Below are positions 16,528 through 26,467 of a DNA stretch of 64,000 bases, piece after piece (the first letter of the stretch is position 1; each line of letters begins with the position of its first letter). This DNA is from an uncultured Clostridia bacterium (GTDB taxonomy: Bacteria > Bacillota > Clostridia > TANB77 > CAG-508): assembly GCA_934120045.1 (NCBI GenBank), contig CAKOTF010000002.1:1-64000 (forward strand), in the 5' to 3' direction. Both the position numbers and the translations under genes were made by a program. The notes beneath the pieces were generated by a model. That model did not search any database. It worked only from the letters and a program-made list of their open reading frames with translations, and was not told where the DNA came from.

Positions 16528-19107
16528 CTAACAGCCTGTTCTTGGCAATTTTACTTCTATTTTCTTTTCATATACCTTTGTTGTATGATCATCTTCATCC
16601 CACACAAGATATGTTTTATTGTATCCCTCTATTCTTGTTCTATTAGTAAATACATCATCATTTTTTACTATGCTTTTTACATTTACAAATAATTGTGGCT
16701 TTTCTACTGATTCAAAACCAACACCAACAGTTCCAAAATCGACCTTAAATTCTGTTACATATTCGTCCTCTTCTAATTGTAAATCTGTAAAAGAAATATA
16801 ATTATTAACTTGTGTATTTAGATTATCTTTTAATAATCTATAATCATTTTTATTGGTTTTATAATATATTGCATAATTCAAGTCCTGATTATATATTCCA
16901 GTTATTAATCTTGTAGCAGTTACATATTCACTTGGCAATATATCTGTCCATGTAAATTTATCCAATGGTGTATTTCCTGTATTTTTAATATTGAAATTAT
17001 ATTTAATTTCTTGATTTGCAGTTGTTTGAATAATTCCATCTTTTTCAATATCAACATCAGGATTTTCTGGAATATTTGTAATTTCTAATGTTATAATATC
17101 TCCATCATTTACAATCTCTGCTGAATATTCTTTTGTATTCAATAGATACCACTCTGGAGAATCTTTTTCACTTTCTTTTACAAAATATGTGCCTTTTTCC
17201 AATAAACCTGTTGTTGCAATTCCCTCCTCTGATGTTTTTATTGTTTCAACATAATTTTTATTTTCATCATATACATCAAAAGATACATTTGCCATAGGTT
17301 CTCCATCTTTCATTCCTGTTATTTTGCTATCTCCTTCAGATGTTTTAATAACTTTGATTTGACCTTTTATTTTTTTATTTTCAAATGTTTGTGTTACAAT
17401 TTCATTTTCTTTTAGTTCAATTTTATGAATTTTATCATCTAAAACATATTTCTTATTAGTAATTTTTTCTCTAATATAAAGTTCAGAATAATCTCTTACA
17501 GCATAACGAGATGTTACCGCTTCTCCTTCTGAATTTGTTTTTATTGTTTCTAGTACATTATTATTTTTGTCTAAAACTTCAAATACTACATCTTTTAGTT
17601 TTACTTCGTGATTTTCTTTATCTACTTTAATTACTTTTACTTGTGATTTTTTTAATTCATTTTCTATTGTAGTATTAGTAGTTTCATTCCATTCTACTTT
17701 TATTTCGATTTGTCCCTCTAATAAGTTGTACCACTTGTTCGTTTCCTCCTCGATCAATGCCCATTTTCCAGTCCTTAGGTTCTTTATAGAAATTTCGCCA
17801 TTGGCATTGGTTGTATAATGCCCTGTTATTTTATTAAATTCATAAGAATATAATGCAAACTTTACTCCTCCCAAAGCAATCTTATTATTGTCTGCATCTA
17901 CTTTATAAACTTTTAAATCACCTCTCTTATGTTCATTACCTATTGTTAGTTCTTTATATGTATCATAATCTAAAAGAATTTCCCTTTCTTTATCATCTAA
18001 AACATATTCTGATTTTGTTGCAATTTCTGTTGCAATTACCTTGCCTTGTCTTAATTTGCTTAATTCAATACAGCCTTGTGAATTTGTTTTATAGTTTCCA
18101 ATGTTTTGACCATCTGCATATCTAAAATTAAATTCCACACCTTCTATTGGATTTTTAGTTTCATTGTCAATTTTTATAACTTTTATTTTTGATTTATAAG
18201 CATCAACTGATAATGTAGTTTCTCCTCCTGCAGTATAATATGCATCATAAGTTAATGCATAATTTTGCCAATTAGGATTTGGACTTTGTCCGAAAAAAAC
18301 AGGATAACTCTTTACTTTACCACTTATTGTTATTTTACCATCAAAATTATCTAATATTTTTTCTTTAGGAACTAGAACCTTAAAATGTTCTCCACCACTA
18401 AATGCATTTTTCACATTTCCACTCAAATCCGAAATATAACTTCCATCTGGAAAATCACTTATAGATGTTATTGAATAATTAGACACATCTACATTACTTG
18501 AAACACTATATTCTTGTGAATAATATGAACTTCCATCAGCTTTAAATTCTCCGATTTTATTTATATTTATTACATTATTAGTTGTAGGAGTATCTGTTCC
18601 CAACCTTGCTTGATTAACAATATTTTTTATTGCATTAAATATTTTTGTGCCTCTTTCATCTCCACCACGATAAAAGCTATCTACATCTCTGTTATAGATA
18701 ACAGAATATACAGCTTGTTTTGTCGCAACAAAAGCATCTTGATCATTTTCAACACCCAACTCTTCTGCACTTTTATATGGAAATCCATTTACTACTGCTC
18801 TCCATAATTGAACATCTGATAATAGTTCTGTTACATTTACACTATAATTTTCTTCTTCACCAACGCCATGTTTATCAACATTTAAACAATATGCATAATG
18901 TAATTCACCATTATTTCTATATCCAACCATTGTAGTAGTAACATAACTCCAAGCTCCTGATTCCTTTTTATATTGTAAATGATGACCACAATCTCCTAGC
19001 TTTTCTACATATGCCGAATTCATTTCAAAAGCATTGGCAATACCTGACATTGAATTTACTAATATTAAAATTAGTAATATTATACTAATTATTTTCTTCG
19101 TTTTCAT
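16528..19107 (-). CDS. Cna-B repeat surface adhesin with terminal LPRTGC
   Basis: 859 aa from the ATG at 19107 (GGAGG upstream; longer readings have no site). A signal peptide (IISIILLILILVNSMSGIANA) is followed by a thioester-like domain with YCLNVDKHG. Then come about four Cna-B/SpaA-type repeats (IKVIKIDNETKNPIEGVEF, LKVYKVDADNNKIALGGVKF, VKVIKVDKENHEVKLKDVVF, IKVIKTSEGDSK...) and a final DUF11-like segment. It ends KLPRTGC: a sortase-type LPxTG followed by Cys and stop, with no membrane helix or basic tail. It is probably a mating or attachment adhesin used with the sortase encoded three genes upstream; how it is anchored is unclear. Confidence 0.82.
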   Translation of the reverse strand: MKTKKIISIILLILILVNSMSGIANAFEMNSAYVEKLGDCGHHLQYKKESGAWSYVTTTMVGYRNNGELHYAYCLNVDKHGVGEEENYSVNVTELLSDVQLWRAVVNGFPYKSAEELGVENDQDAFVATKQAVYSVIYNRDVDSFYRGGDERGTKIFNAIKNIVNQARLGTDTPTTNNVININKIGEFKADGSSYYSQEYSVSSNVDVSNYSITSISDFPDGSYISDLSGNVKNAFSGGEHFKVLVPKEKILDNFDGKITISGKVKSYPVFFGQSPNPNWQNYALTYDAYYTAGGETTLSVDAYKSKIKVIKIDNETKNPIEGVEFNFRYADGQNIGNYKTNSQGCIELSKLRQGKVIATEIATKSEYVLDDKEREILLDYDTYKELTIGNEHKRGDLKVYKVDADNNKIALGGVKFALYSYEFNKITGHYTTNANGEISIKNLRTGKWALIEEETNKWYNLLEGQIEIKVEWNETTNTTIENELKKSQVKVIKVDKENHEVKLKDVVFEVLDKNNNVLETIKTNSEGEAVTSRYAVRDYSELYIREKITNKKYVLDDKIHKIELKENEIVTQTFENKKIKGQIKVIKTSEGDSKITGMKDGEPMANVSFDVYDENKNYVETIKTSEEGIATTGLLEKGTYFVKESEKDSPEWYLLNTKEYSAEIVNDGDIITLEITNIPENPDVDIEKDGIIQTTANQEIKYNFNIKNTGNTPLDKFTWTDILPSEYVTATRLITGIYNQDLNYAIYYKTNKNDYRLLKDNLNTQVNNYISFTDLQLEEDEYVTEFKVDFGTVGVGFESVEKPQLFVNVKSIVKNDDVFTNRTRIEGYNKTYLVWDEDDHTTKVYEKKIEVKLPRTGC

Positions 19108-19162
19108 TTTTATATTTACCTCCATTAAAAAAACACTCCTAAGAGTGCGTTGTATTTTATAT

Positions 19163-19351
19163 TTATTTTTGAACAACAACATTCTCTTGTTGCTGTTCAT
19201 CTTTAAATAGATAATCATATTCTCCATTTTTCAGCTTGTTATGTCTTACTACAATAGTTACAATTGTAACTATCACTATGAATAATATAATTAACATATA
19301 TATTTTTCCTATAATATCTGTGTTCCAGAATTTCTTTAATAACCACCACAT
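19163..19351 (-). CDS. Small membrane protein, 62 aa
   Basis: One transmembrane helix (IYMLIILFIVIVTIVTIVV) with a Trp-rich N-terminus and a charged C-terminal tail (YDYLFKDEQQQE). It lies between the sortase and adhesin genes, so it probably belongs to the surface-display module. Function unknown. Confidence 0.55.
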   Translation of the reverse strand: MWWLLKKFWNTDIIGKIYMLIILFIVIVTIVTIVVRHNKLKNGEYDYLFKDEQQQENVVVQK

Positions 19352-19397
19352 ATAACAACTCTCCTTTTTCCTGTGTTATAACTCATTTTTTAGTGAT

Positions 19398-19961
19398 TTA
19401 CAAGTCATTTTCAGTTATTTCTGTAGCTTGAACACACAATCTCTGATTTTTCTTATTTGCTATACAAGTAATTAATGATAATTTGTTTTCTGTTGTATTT
19501 TCTAACAAACTCCAGTCTGTTTCAAATATAGCTTGAATATTATCTACTTTATATTTTCTAGTATAAAATTTTGTTTGATATGTAATAATATCTCCTTTTT
19601 CAAGTTCGTTAATTCTTGCAAAATATGAATATTTATTTCCACGATTATGTGCTGCTAAGCCAACATTTCCATCATATATTGATGTATTTTCAATATGACC
19701 AATATATTCTTTTAAAACTTCGTTGTTACTTCCTTCTTTTACTACTGCTTTCAATCCAATTTTCTCAATTGTTAATATTCCTAATACATCTTCTTGTATT
19801 ATATCTTCGTTTTGCTCATAAGTAATATTTACATATTCAGAATCAGTTTCAATTTCATCTGGATTCACTAAATTTGGATCATAATTACAAAAATAATAAA
19901 TTTCTCCACATATTCCTGCAAGTAAAATAATGCTAAAAATTATTATCAATATTCTTTTCAT
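19398..19961 (-). CDS. Sortase (class D-like)
   Basis: 187 aa from the ATG at 19961 (GGGAGG upstream). It has an N-terminal membrane anchor (IIIFSIILLAGICGEIYYF), then the sortase fold: TIEKIGLKAVV, catalytic His in GLAAHNRG, catalytic Cys in LITCIANKKNQRLCVQA with the Arg downstream. It would attach LPxTG-type substrates to the cell surface. The obvious substrate is the Cna-B adhesin encoded two genes downstream. Confidence 0.85.
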   Translation of the reverse strand: MKRILIIIFSIILLAGICGEIYYFCNYDPNLVNPDEIETDSEYVNITYEQNEDIIQEDVLGILTIEKIGLKAVVKEGSNNEVLKEYIGHIENTSIYDGNVGLAAHNRGNKYSYFARINELEKGDIITYQTKFYTRKYKVDNIQAIFETDWSLLENTTENKLSLITCIANKKNQRLCVQATEITENDL

Positions 19962-19972
19962 ATTGCCTCCCA

Positions 19973-21010
19973 TTACACATAGATTTCAAATTCTTTTTCT
20001 TTTATTTCATAAATATATTGCTTATCAAAATATTTAATCGTTATACTTGAATTTATTAAATCATTATACAATTTTCTATTCAAAACAATTTTATATTTGC
20101 TTGAACTACCAGGTACTATTGGTGTAATATCTACTAATCTTTCATTTTTAGACAAGTGTAATTTTTTCACTAATTTCCAGTTCTTATTTTCATAATTGTA
20201 TATATAAATATTTTTTCTTCTTAATATAATAATTCCACTAAAAATAATAATACCAGTAGTTGTTGTAACTATTGGTATTATATTACTTGTTTTTTCTTCC
20301 TCTTGTACTTCTTTATAAGTAAGATGATAATTCATAGACTCTACAACTTCTTTGTATAATGTTCCTTTATATTCTATTGTTGCTATATAATTTTTTATAA
20401 TTCTTCTTTCTTTTATACCTTCATAATTCATAACCCCATTGTATAAAAGTGGAATCTCTTGCCCATCTATTTCTTGTGTTTGAGCTACATTCCACACAGG
20501 ATCAGTTAGATAATATATTATTCCATCTTGCTCTATTGTTTTTGGGACATCATTTAACTCATTCTCTAATACATTATTATATTGTCTTTGTATTTGAACT
20601 TTGTATTGTTCTATATAACTATCATTTATTTTTAAATCCAATGAATCAATTTGCAATTCTAAAATGCCTGTATAACCATCATCTTCTATTGTTTTTTCAT
20701 TTTCAAATTGTTTTAAAGCACTATATTTGTCACTTGACTTTACTATTAGTTGTTCTTTTTCTTCTTTATCTTTTGTTATTGTATTTTTGTTTTCTTGCTC
20801 TCGCACATCACTTAGCTGATATTTTATTCCATCTACTACAATTTCATTTTCAATATTATTTTTATACTGTTCTATATCTTCTATTGCAATCGTTTTATCA
20901 AATTCAAGTGTTTTAATTGCTTGTACTTTTGAACTTGCAAAACAATTCGTAGAAGTCATTATTGCTAACAATAAACTTAATCCTGCAACTCTTATTTTAT
21001 TCAAATTCAT
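19973..21010 (-). CDS. Secreted membrane-anchored element protein, 345 aa
   Basis: An N-terminal signal peptide (VAGLSLLLAIMTSTNCFAS), an extracellular region of about 225 residues, one transmembrane helix near 250-270 (IIPIVTTTTGIIIFSGIIIL) and a cytoplasmic tail of about 75 residues. The ATG at 21010 lies inside the end of the previous gene, behind GAGGAGG, so translation is coupled. Homologues of this layout occur in Clostridia conjugative elements near the sortase, but I cannot name a function. It might contact the recipient or the transfer pore. Confidence 0.6.
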   Translation of the reverse strand: MNLNKIRVAGLSLLLAIMTSTNCFASSKVQAIKTLEFDKTIAIEDIEQYKNNIENEIVVDGIKYQLSDVREQENKNTITKDKEEKEQLIVKSSDKYSALKQFENEKTIEDDGYTGILELQIDSLDLKINDSYIEQYKVQIQRQYNNVLENELNDVPKTIEQDGIIYYLTDPVWNVAQTQEIDGQEIPLLYNGVMNYEGIKERRIIKNYIATIEYKGTLYKEVVESMNYHLTYKEVQEEEKTSNIIPIVTTTTGIIIFSGIIILRRKNIYIYNYENKNWKLVKKLHLSKNERLVDITPIVPGSSSKYKIVLNRKLYNDLINSSITIKYFDKQYIYEIKEKEFEIYV

Positions 21011-21629
21011 CTTCCTCCTCTTGTTGTTTCTTTTTTATTACTTGCTTTTTCATATCTTTTATATTAGAAACTTGTTTTTTTAATTCGTCATTTGATTTTT
21101 TCTCTACTTGTTCCTTCTTATCTGTTTTTGAATTTTTATCAACTTGCTCGGTTTTAGTTTTATCTTTTTCATTAGCTTTCATTTCTTGTTTTTCTGGTAC
21201 ATTAGTATTTTTCTTTTCTTCTATTTTATCTTTGATGTCATTGCTTTTTATCTCTAATTTAGGTTGTTCTTTTGTATCTTCTTTTTTATTTTCCTGTATA
21301 GATAATTTTTTCACTTCTTCTTTTGATTTTTCTTCAACCTTATTTTCTTTTACATCTTCTTGCTTTTTATCCTTCTCAATATTTTTATTATTATCTACTT
21401 TTGCTTCTGCATCAACCTTTTTCTCTTTTGTATCTTCCTGTTGTTTTTCTTCTACTTTTTCTTCAATATTTGTACTTACATTTTCTTGTATAGCATGTTT
21501 TTCCAAATCCTCCTTTATAAGACCTGTAACATAACTTTTAACTGTAAGTCCATTTTTTAACACATAATCCTTCATTCTTTTTTGTAAATCCTCGTCTATC
21601 TGACAAGCTAAAACTCTTGTATTACTCAA
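20997..21629 (-). CDS. RHH-like protein with long Lys/Glu tail
   Basis: 210 aa from the TTG at 21629, which follows AAGGAGG within the end of the upstream gene. Residues 1-45 (LACQIDEDLQKRMKDYVLKNGLTV...) look like a ribbon-helix-helix DNA-binding domain. The remainder is an extended Lys/Glu-rich coiled region ending EEEDEFE. Both ends overlap neighbouring genes. It may bind element DNA; the long low-complexity tail is unusual. Confidence 0.6.
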   Translation of the reverse strand: MSNTRVLACQIDEDLQKRMKDYVLKNGLTVKSYVTGLIKEDLEKHAIQENVSTNIEEKVEEKQQEDTKEKKVDAEAKVDNNKNIEKDKKQEDVKENKVEEKSKEEVKKLSIQENKKEDTKEQPKLEIKSNDIKDKIEEKKNTNVPEKQEMKANEKDKTKTEQVDKNSKTDKKEQVEKKSNDELKKQVSNIKDMKKQVIKKKQQEEEDEFE

Positions 21630-22011
21630 ATTCTTCTTCCTCCTTCTTTTCAAATTCTTTGTTTATATTATTTGAAAATTCTTTTATAAACTGAAATGGC
21701 TCAAGTAGTTCCTTGATTTTTGCTTTGTTTCTAAACTCAAAGTCTCCTATTTCTTCGCCAAATCTAGCAAATACATATCCATCTTTTAATTTTGAAAGTG
21801 TCTTTTCTAATTGTTTAATATCTTCATGTTCAGGATAATATTTAATTGTATCCTCTGTTTTTAATAGAATTAAACTTTTGCCGTTCTTTTCAAAATTAGT
21901 TATTTCAAATAATTTTAACAATTCATAATCAGCAAATTTTTCTTGATCTTTTTTTATTTTTTCATAACCCTTTGGGGTTACAGATATCATAACATCACTA
22001 TAAGTCCCCAT
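21622..22011 (-). CDS. Hypothetical element protein with EEEEFE tail
   Basis: 129 aa, soluble, with no recognised domain (MGTYSDVMISVTPKGYEKI...). The 3' end codes for KKEEEEFE and at the same time holds the AAGGAGG and TTG start of the next gene, so the tail here may be partly forced by the overlap. Confidence 0.6.
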   Translation of the reverse strand: MGTYSDVMISVTPKGYEKIKKDQEKFADYELLKLFEITNFEKNGKSLILLKTEDTIKYYPEHEDIKQLEKTLSKLKDGYVFARFGEEIGDFEFRNKAKIKELLEPFQFIKEFSNNINKEFEKKEEEEFE

Positions 22012-22022
22012 ACTTTCCCTTC

Positions 22023-22724
22023 CTATTTCAAACCTAATATTTGAAATATCACATTCCTTAATTCTTCATTAAAAAGAAATGTCAAACCAACAGATGTTAA
22101 TATAAAAATTGCTATATAACATAATAGTCTTACTAGACTTTTAATTGCATCTACCAAAACAGCAAAAAAATAGACACTTGAATTTATTTGATTTTGTGTC
22201 TCTATATTTTTGCTTGGTTTCTGCACTTTTTCTTGTTTTGCAAATTTTTCTTTTAATTTAGATGTAATATTGAATTTCATCTTTTTATCAACATTTACTT
22301 CTTCAATTCTTTTGAATCTTTTTGCATCTTTTTCTTGAAGTCCATCTCCTAATAAACATTTTTCTATTTCTACCTTAATTTGCTGTTCATCACTATTATT
22401 AATTATATTAAAAATCCTATTTTCATATAAGGTAGTTAATATAATATTTTGATTATCATATCCTTTAGCAATAATAATAAGTCTAGTGTTAACATACATT
22501 TCCTTGAAATATTTTATACTATTTATTATTTCATCTTCTGTATTCTTAATCTGTTTCAGATCTATAACAAAATACTTAACCAGATTAAAATTAACTTTCG
22601 TTTGTTTTATATATTTAAAAAAATCTATTTCTTCTACTTCTTGATTTAATATAGTAATGTTTTGCTCTTTGCAAACATTTTTTATTATTTCAGCAGTAGA
22701 ATTACTTGCAATGTAACTTAACAT
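22023..22724 (-). CDS. Receiver-like protein with C-terminal membrane helices
   Basis: 233 aa. The first 115 residues alternate strand and helix (MLSYIASNSTAEIIKNVC, FVIDLKQI, TRLIIIAKGYD), recalling response-regulator receivers or CpaE-like domains without a P-loop. A basic linker follows, then two transmembrane helices (YFFAVLVDAIKSLVRLLCYIAIFIL). It is part of the type IV secretion block of the element, and its role is not known. Confidence 0.55.
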   Translation of the reverse strand: MLSYIASNSTAEIIKNVCKEQNITILNQEVEEIDFFKYIKQTKVNFNLVKYFVIDLKQIKNTEDEIINSIKYFKEMYVNTRLIIIAKGYDNQNIILTTLYENRIFNIINNSDEQQIKVEIEKCLLGDGLQEKDAKRFKRIEEVNVDKKMKFNITSKLKEKFAKQEKVQKPSKNIETQNQINSSVYFFAVLVDAIKSLVRLLCYIAIFILTSVGLTFLFNEELRNVIFQILGLK

Positions 22725-22735
22725 ATTTCTCCCTC

Positions 22736-22927
22736 CTAATCCAGTACCTTCTCCTCATAAGGCACATTATAAATTACATTGTTAGATTCCAAGTAATCAA
22801 TATTATTTTCAATCTTATTGTTTGTTTCCTTTCCTAATTTCCAAAACATATTATTTAATATTACGATTATTACCAGAACAACACATATAGCTAAATAACA
22901 TAACATTTCTTTTTTGTTTTTATCCAT
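22736..22927 (-). CDS. Small membrane protein, 63 aa
   Basis: One transmembrane helix (LAICVVLVIIVILNNMFW) and a polar tail. The start ATG overlaps the stop of the upstream gene (TAATG), so the two are coupled. Function unknown, probably envelope part of the transfer machine. Confidence 0.55.
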   Translation of the reverse strand: MDKNKKEMLCYLAICVVLVIIVILNNMFWKLGKETNNKIENNIDYLESNNVIYNVPYEEKVLD

Positions 22928-23403
22928 TATTCTGCCTCCAGTTCTTCTGATTCCTCTATTTTATGTTGCTGATAATATTTTTTATAAAACTTATCATATT
23001 GTAGTGTTTTTCCTTCTTCTTCGCCTAATTCTTCTAATGACATTTCATTAAAAATATCATTATCAAAGACTTTTACTTTGTTTGGCTTAATATCTGTAGT
23101 TTGTAATTCTACTAATCTTTTGATGATTTCTTCTCTAAATTTTTGATTTATTCTATTTAAGAAATATCCATAAGTAGAAGCAAAAGGCTCTTGTATGTCT
23201 GGATTTGGTACATACATTTCTATATCAACATCCTGATAACAGCGTTCAGCTTCTAATACAATAAAATCAGCAACATCACTTTTTCTAATCTCGTACTTAT
23301 CATTATTTGATGTTATGACAAACAAAAATCCTTCTTTTTTAGCTATTTCTGACATTTCTTCTCTTGTATATAGTTCGTATGAATTATATTTTTTTCTTTT
23401 CAT
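22927..23403 (-). CDS. Hypothetical element protein, 158 aa, acidic tail
   Basis: Soluble (MKRKKYNSYELYTREEMSEI...), with no recognised domain, ending EESEELEAE. It lies between the M23 peptidase gene and a small membrane protein gene with minimal spacing. AGAAGGG precedes the ATG. It may be a cytoplasmic partner of the transfer apparatus. Confidence 0.6.
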   Translation of the reverse strand: MKRKKYNSYELYTREEMSEIAKKEGFLFVITSNNDKYEIRKSDVADFIVLEAERCYQDVDIEMYVPNPDIQEPFASTYGYFLNRINQKFREEIIKRLVELQTTDIKPNKVKVFDNDIFNEMSLEELGEEEGKTLQYDKFYKKYYQQHKIEESEELEAE

Positions 23404-23405
23404 TT

Positions 23406-23993
23406 TTACCCTTCTTTCTCCATAAATAAATATGGTGCAGGATCAATAGCATATTTATTTGCTCCCGAATCCGTTCTTATTTCAAAATGCAAATGATCTC
23501 CTGTAGAATTTCCTGTACTTCCTTGAATACCAATTATTTGACCTGTCACTACATTTTGTCCTTTTTCAACACTAATAGAATTATCTCTCATGTGTCCATA
23601 AAAGCTATAAAAGACATTGCCTTGCTCATCTGTATGTTTAATCTCCACACAATTTCCATAACCATTCTGCCATCCTGCATGAGTTACTTCTCCGTCTTGT
23701 ACTGCCATAATTCTACTTCCTGCACTTCCACACAAATCAATTCCTGTATGATTTGAATGTACTACTCCATGTGCCTCTCGGTATCCAAATTTACTTGTTA
23801 TAGCAATAAAATTTTCTATTGGCATTGCTAGTTTTCCTTTATATATAATTTCTCCTTGTTTTATTTCAGTATCTTGTGCTGTATTAGATTCAGAATTACT
23901 ATTTTTATTCGTTCCAAATAATTCTAAATAAGAACATCCTAAAAGTAATATAAAAATTGTAATTCCAATAGCAATTCTTAACAACCTACTCAT
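23406..23993 (-). CDS. M23-family peptidoglycan endopeptidase, probable lipoprotein
   Basis: 195 aa. The N-terminus carries a hydrophobic segment with a lipobox-like LLLGC, so it is probably lipid-anchored outside the membrane. The M23 (LytM) domain covers about 75-190, with zinc ligands in NHTGIDL and DHLHFEI. It would open the cell wall locally for the conjugation channel, the role of the VirB1-like hydrolases. It overlaps the end of virB4 by eight bases. There is no NlpC/P60 partner, which many Gram-positive elements fuse here. Confidence 0.85.
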   Translation of the reverse strand: MSRLLRIAIGITIFILLLGCSYLELFGTNKNSNSESNTAQDTEIKQGEIIYKGKLAMPIENFIAITSKFGYREAHGVVHSNHTGIDLCGSAGSRIMAVQDGEVTHAGWQNGYGNCVEIKHTDEQGNVFYSFYGHMRDNSISVEKGQNVVTGQIIGIQGSTGNSTGDHLHFEIRTDSGANKYAIDPAPYLFMEKEG

Positions 23994-25779
23994 AGCTTTT
24001 GCCCTTTATAAATTTAGAATCTATCATTTCTAATTCATACTGAAACAATTTGAACATTATATATATTTTTCTAATTCCTGCCATAAATAAGCATTCTCCA
24101 ACATTTGCATTTAATAACATTTTTTCTTCTTGTTCTGTTAATTTAAATGTAGTTACAATATCTTTCAAGTCTTTTCCATCTGTTTTAAAAAACATTTTAT
24201 ATGTACTATTTGTTAATAAACTTTGACCATATAATCTAATCTTCTCATTCAAAAAGTCCTCTATACTTTGAGTTATAACTACAATACTACTATTATGCTT
24301 TCTTGCCATTTTACTAATATATCTAACATATTCTAATGTTTGTGGTATATTTGGATCAACAAGAATATGACATTCATCTGCAATTAGCATTGTTCTTTCT
24401 TTTATATCTTTGCTCAAAATATCCCAAGCATAAGAAAGAATATTATAATATTGTGCTCTCTTATATTGGATTTGAAATTTTTGCATAGTAGATGTATTAA
24501 AGACTGTAAGCCTTGTATCAATTTCAATATTTGTATATCCATTCCAAATAATTGATGCTTGTCCTTTACAAATCGGTCTAATAAGTGCCAATAGTTTCTC
24601 TAATATTCCATCTGGTTGTTTCTTATTTTTCTTTTCTATTAAACAATACAAGTCTTCTAATATTGGGAAATCTGTATTTTTTAACTTACTAATATCTGTA
24701 TCGTTTGTTATATTAAATTTCTTGTATAGTTCTTCAAATACTAAGTCTAACTTTGAAAATTCTATTTCAGTAAGTGATGGATATAATATTTGGAAAAATG
24801 TTTGTAAAAACTGAAAATGTAATGATAATGCATTTCTACCAGTTTCATCATCACAATTATTTCGTACTTGTAAAGGATTTAATATTCCACCTTTGTTTCC
24901 ATCGCATGAAACAATTTTCCCATTCAAGTTTTTACAAAGATATGAATACTCATCTTCAGGGTCAATCACCAGTTGTTTTGTAGTAGGCAATTCATTTATA
25001 ATCATGTGTTTTACTGCCATACTTTTTCCAGAGCCACTACTTCCAACTACAATCATATTGCTATTGCCTCTTCCTAAGTCTTGTTTCCATATATTAAATA
25101 TAATGATTCCACCATTTTGACTTATTCCCCAATAATAGCCTTGTTGGTCAATAAAAGTTTCTGTATTAAATAAAAATCCTCCTGTAAATGTACTTGTTAA
25201 GATATTTCTTTTAAAATTCTTGCTTAGTTCTGTTTGTATTGTAAAAAATGGTGCAACAGCCTTAAATCCATCCATTAGCAGATAATTTGTTAAGTTTCTA
25301 ATTTTTAATTTTTGTCGTTGTACTTCCATTTCTACCTCTTTACATTTTCTTTTTAGTTCTTCCTCTTCTTCTGCAGATACTAATATATAAATAGTAAGAT
25401 ATGAAACTACCTCATTATTTTCTATCATTCTGCTGATAATTTCACTAGCTTCTTCAATCTCTTTTTCTTTTAATTGTCTACTTGATTCGTTCTTTGAAAT
25501 TTTTGCTAAACCTGATGCATCTCTAATCCTAGAATCCAAATTGTCTATCAGCTCCGTATTATCAGTAGGCTCAATATTTATAGAGAATATTGCTCCAATA
25601 TTATTTACCAAATTACCCAGCCATTTCATTTCTACATTACTTGGATAATGTACAATTGTATAAACTTTGCAAAAACGATTTCCAAAATATATCTTATTTC
25701 TTCCGAATTCTAATCCACCAACTGGTGTAATTAAATCAATCAATTCATAGTTGGTCTCCTTTTTCTTCATTGCCATCAC
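23986..25779 (-). CDS. VirB4-like conjugation ATPase (CD1110 type)
   Basis: 597 aa. It begins with the typical LITPVGGLEFGRNKIYFG, followed by the N-terminal domain, Walker A GSSGSGKS near 245-252, VIDPEDEYSYL, and Walker B LIADECHILVD near 465, followed by TQSIEDFL. It powers the type IV secretion channel at the inner face of the membrane. It overlaps the methyltransferase gene by 35 bp upstream and the M23 gene downstream. All motifs are intact. Confidence 0.92.
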   Translation of the reverse strand: MMAMKKKETNYELIDLITPVGGLEFGRNKIYFGNRFCKVYTIVHYPSNVEMKWLGNLVNNIGAIFSINIEPTDNTELIDNLDSRIRDASGLAKISKNESSRQLKEKEIEEASEIISRMIENNEVVSYLTIYILVSAEEEEELKRKCKEVEMEVQRQKLKIRNLTNYLLMDGFKAVAPFFTIQTELSKNFKRNILTSTFTGGFLFNTETFIDQQGYYWGISQNGGIIIFNIWKQDLGRGNSNMIVVGSSGSGKSMAVKHMIINELPTTKQLVIDPEDEYSYLCKNLNGKIVSCDGNKGGILNPLQVRNNCDDETGRNALSLHFQFLQTFFQILYPSLTEIEFSKLDLVFEELYKKFNITNDTDISKLKNTDFPILEDLYCLIEKKNKKQPDGILEKLLALIRPICKGQASIIWNGYTNIEIDTRLTVFNTSTMQKFQIQYKRAQYYNILSYAWDILSKDIKERTMLIADECHILVDPNIPQTLEYVRYISKMARKHNSSIVVITQSIEDFLNEKIRLYGQSLLTNSTYKMFFKTDGKDLKDIVTTFKLTEQEEKMLLNANVGECLFMAGIRKIYIMFKLFQYELEMIDSKFIKGKSYE

Positions 25780-26467
25780 CTGCCTTGCTACGAATAGCCT
25801 CTGCTATTCTTTGCTGTGCAATTTCATAATACTTTTTGTTAATTTCAAAACCTATGAATCTTCTTCCTTTGTTTATTGCTCCCACAAGTGTTGTTCCACT
25901 ACCTGCAAAACAATCCAAAACAATATCATCGGGTTTACTTGAATTTTCTATATGATTTTCAATAAAAGCTAATGGTTTAATTGTTGGATGTCCGTATTTT
26001 TTCTTGTCCACTTGGTTTGTTCCAGACAAATAATATTTGTGTTTTGTATGATAATTTCCATATAGTTTCACACCTTTTTCTCTTGCGAAAATTACATATT
26101 CCGTATCTGGCAAATAAATATTGTTTGTAAGTGGACTTGGATTTTGTTTATGCCATGTTAAAACTTCATAATTACAATTTTTGCTTGTAAAATACTCCAA
26201 AAGTTCCTGTATTTGCCTTTTAGAACAATATATGTAGATATTAATTTTCTTCATTTTTTTAATTAGCAAATCTAAAACTCTTAAATCAAATCCATCTTTA
26301 AGTTCTAATAATTCATTTGCATAATTATTAAATGTATTTGTATTTCTTACTTTGTTTAAGTCTAATTTGTATGGTGGATCAATAACTACTAAATCAATAC
26401 TATTATCATCTAATAATTTGATACCTTCCATACAATCCATATTATAAATTCTGTTGTACTCTAGCAA
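25745..26467 (-). CDS. DNA adenine/cytosine-N4 methyltransferase (beta class)
   Basis: 240 aa. Motif IV is DPPY near residue 31 (VVIDPPYKLDL) and motif I is FAGSGTT near 195, so the order is that of beta-class enzymes. KPLAFIENHI precedes motif I as usual. The start is TTG behind AGGGAG. It is embedded between virB4 and the upstream conjugation gene with overlaps at both ends and no restriction gene beside it, so it probably protects or marks the element DNA. The element also carries metK, which makes the methyl donor. Confidence 0.88.
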   Translation of the reverse strand: MLEYNRIYNMDCMEGIKLLDDNSIDLVVIDPPYKLDLNKVRNTNTFNNYANELLELKDGFDLRVLDLLIKKMKKINIYIYCSKRQIQELLEYFTSKNCNYEVLTWHKQNPSPLTNNIYLPDTEYVIFAREKGVKLYGNYHTKHKYYLSGTNQVDKKKYGHPTIKPLAFIENHIENSSKPDDIVLDCFAGSGTTLVGAINKGRRFIGFEINKKYYEIAQQRIAEAIRSKAGDGNEEKGDQL

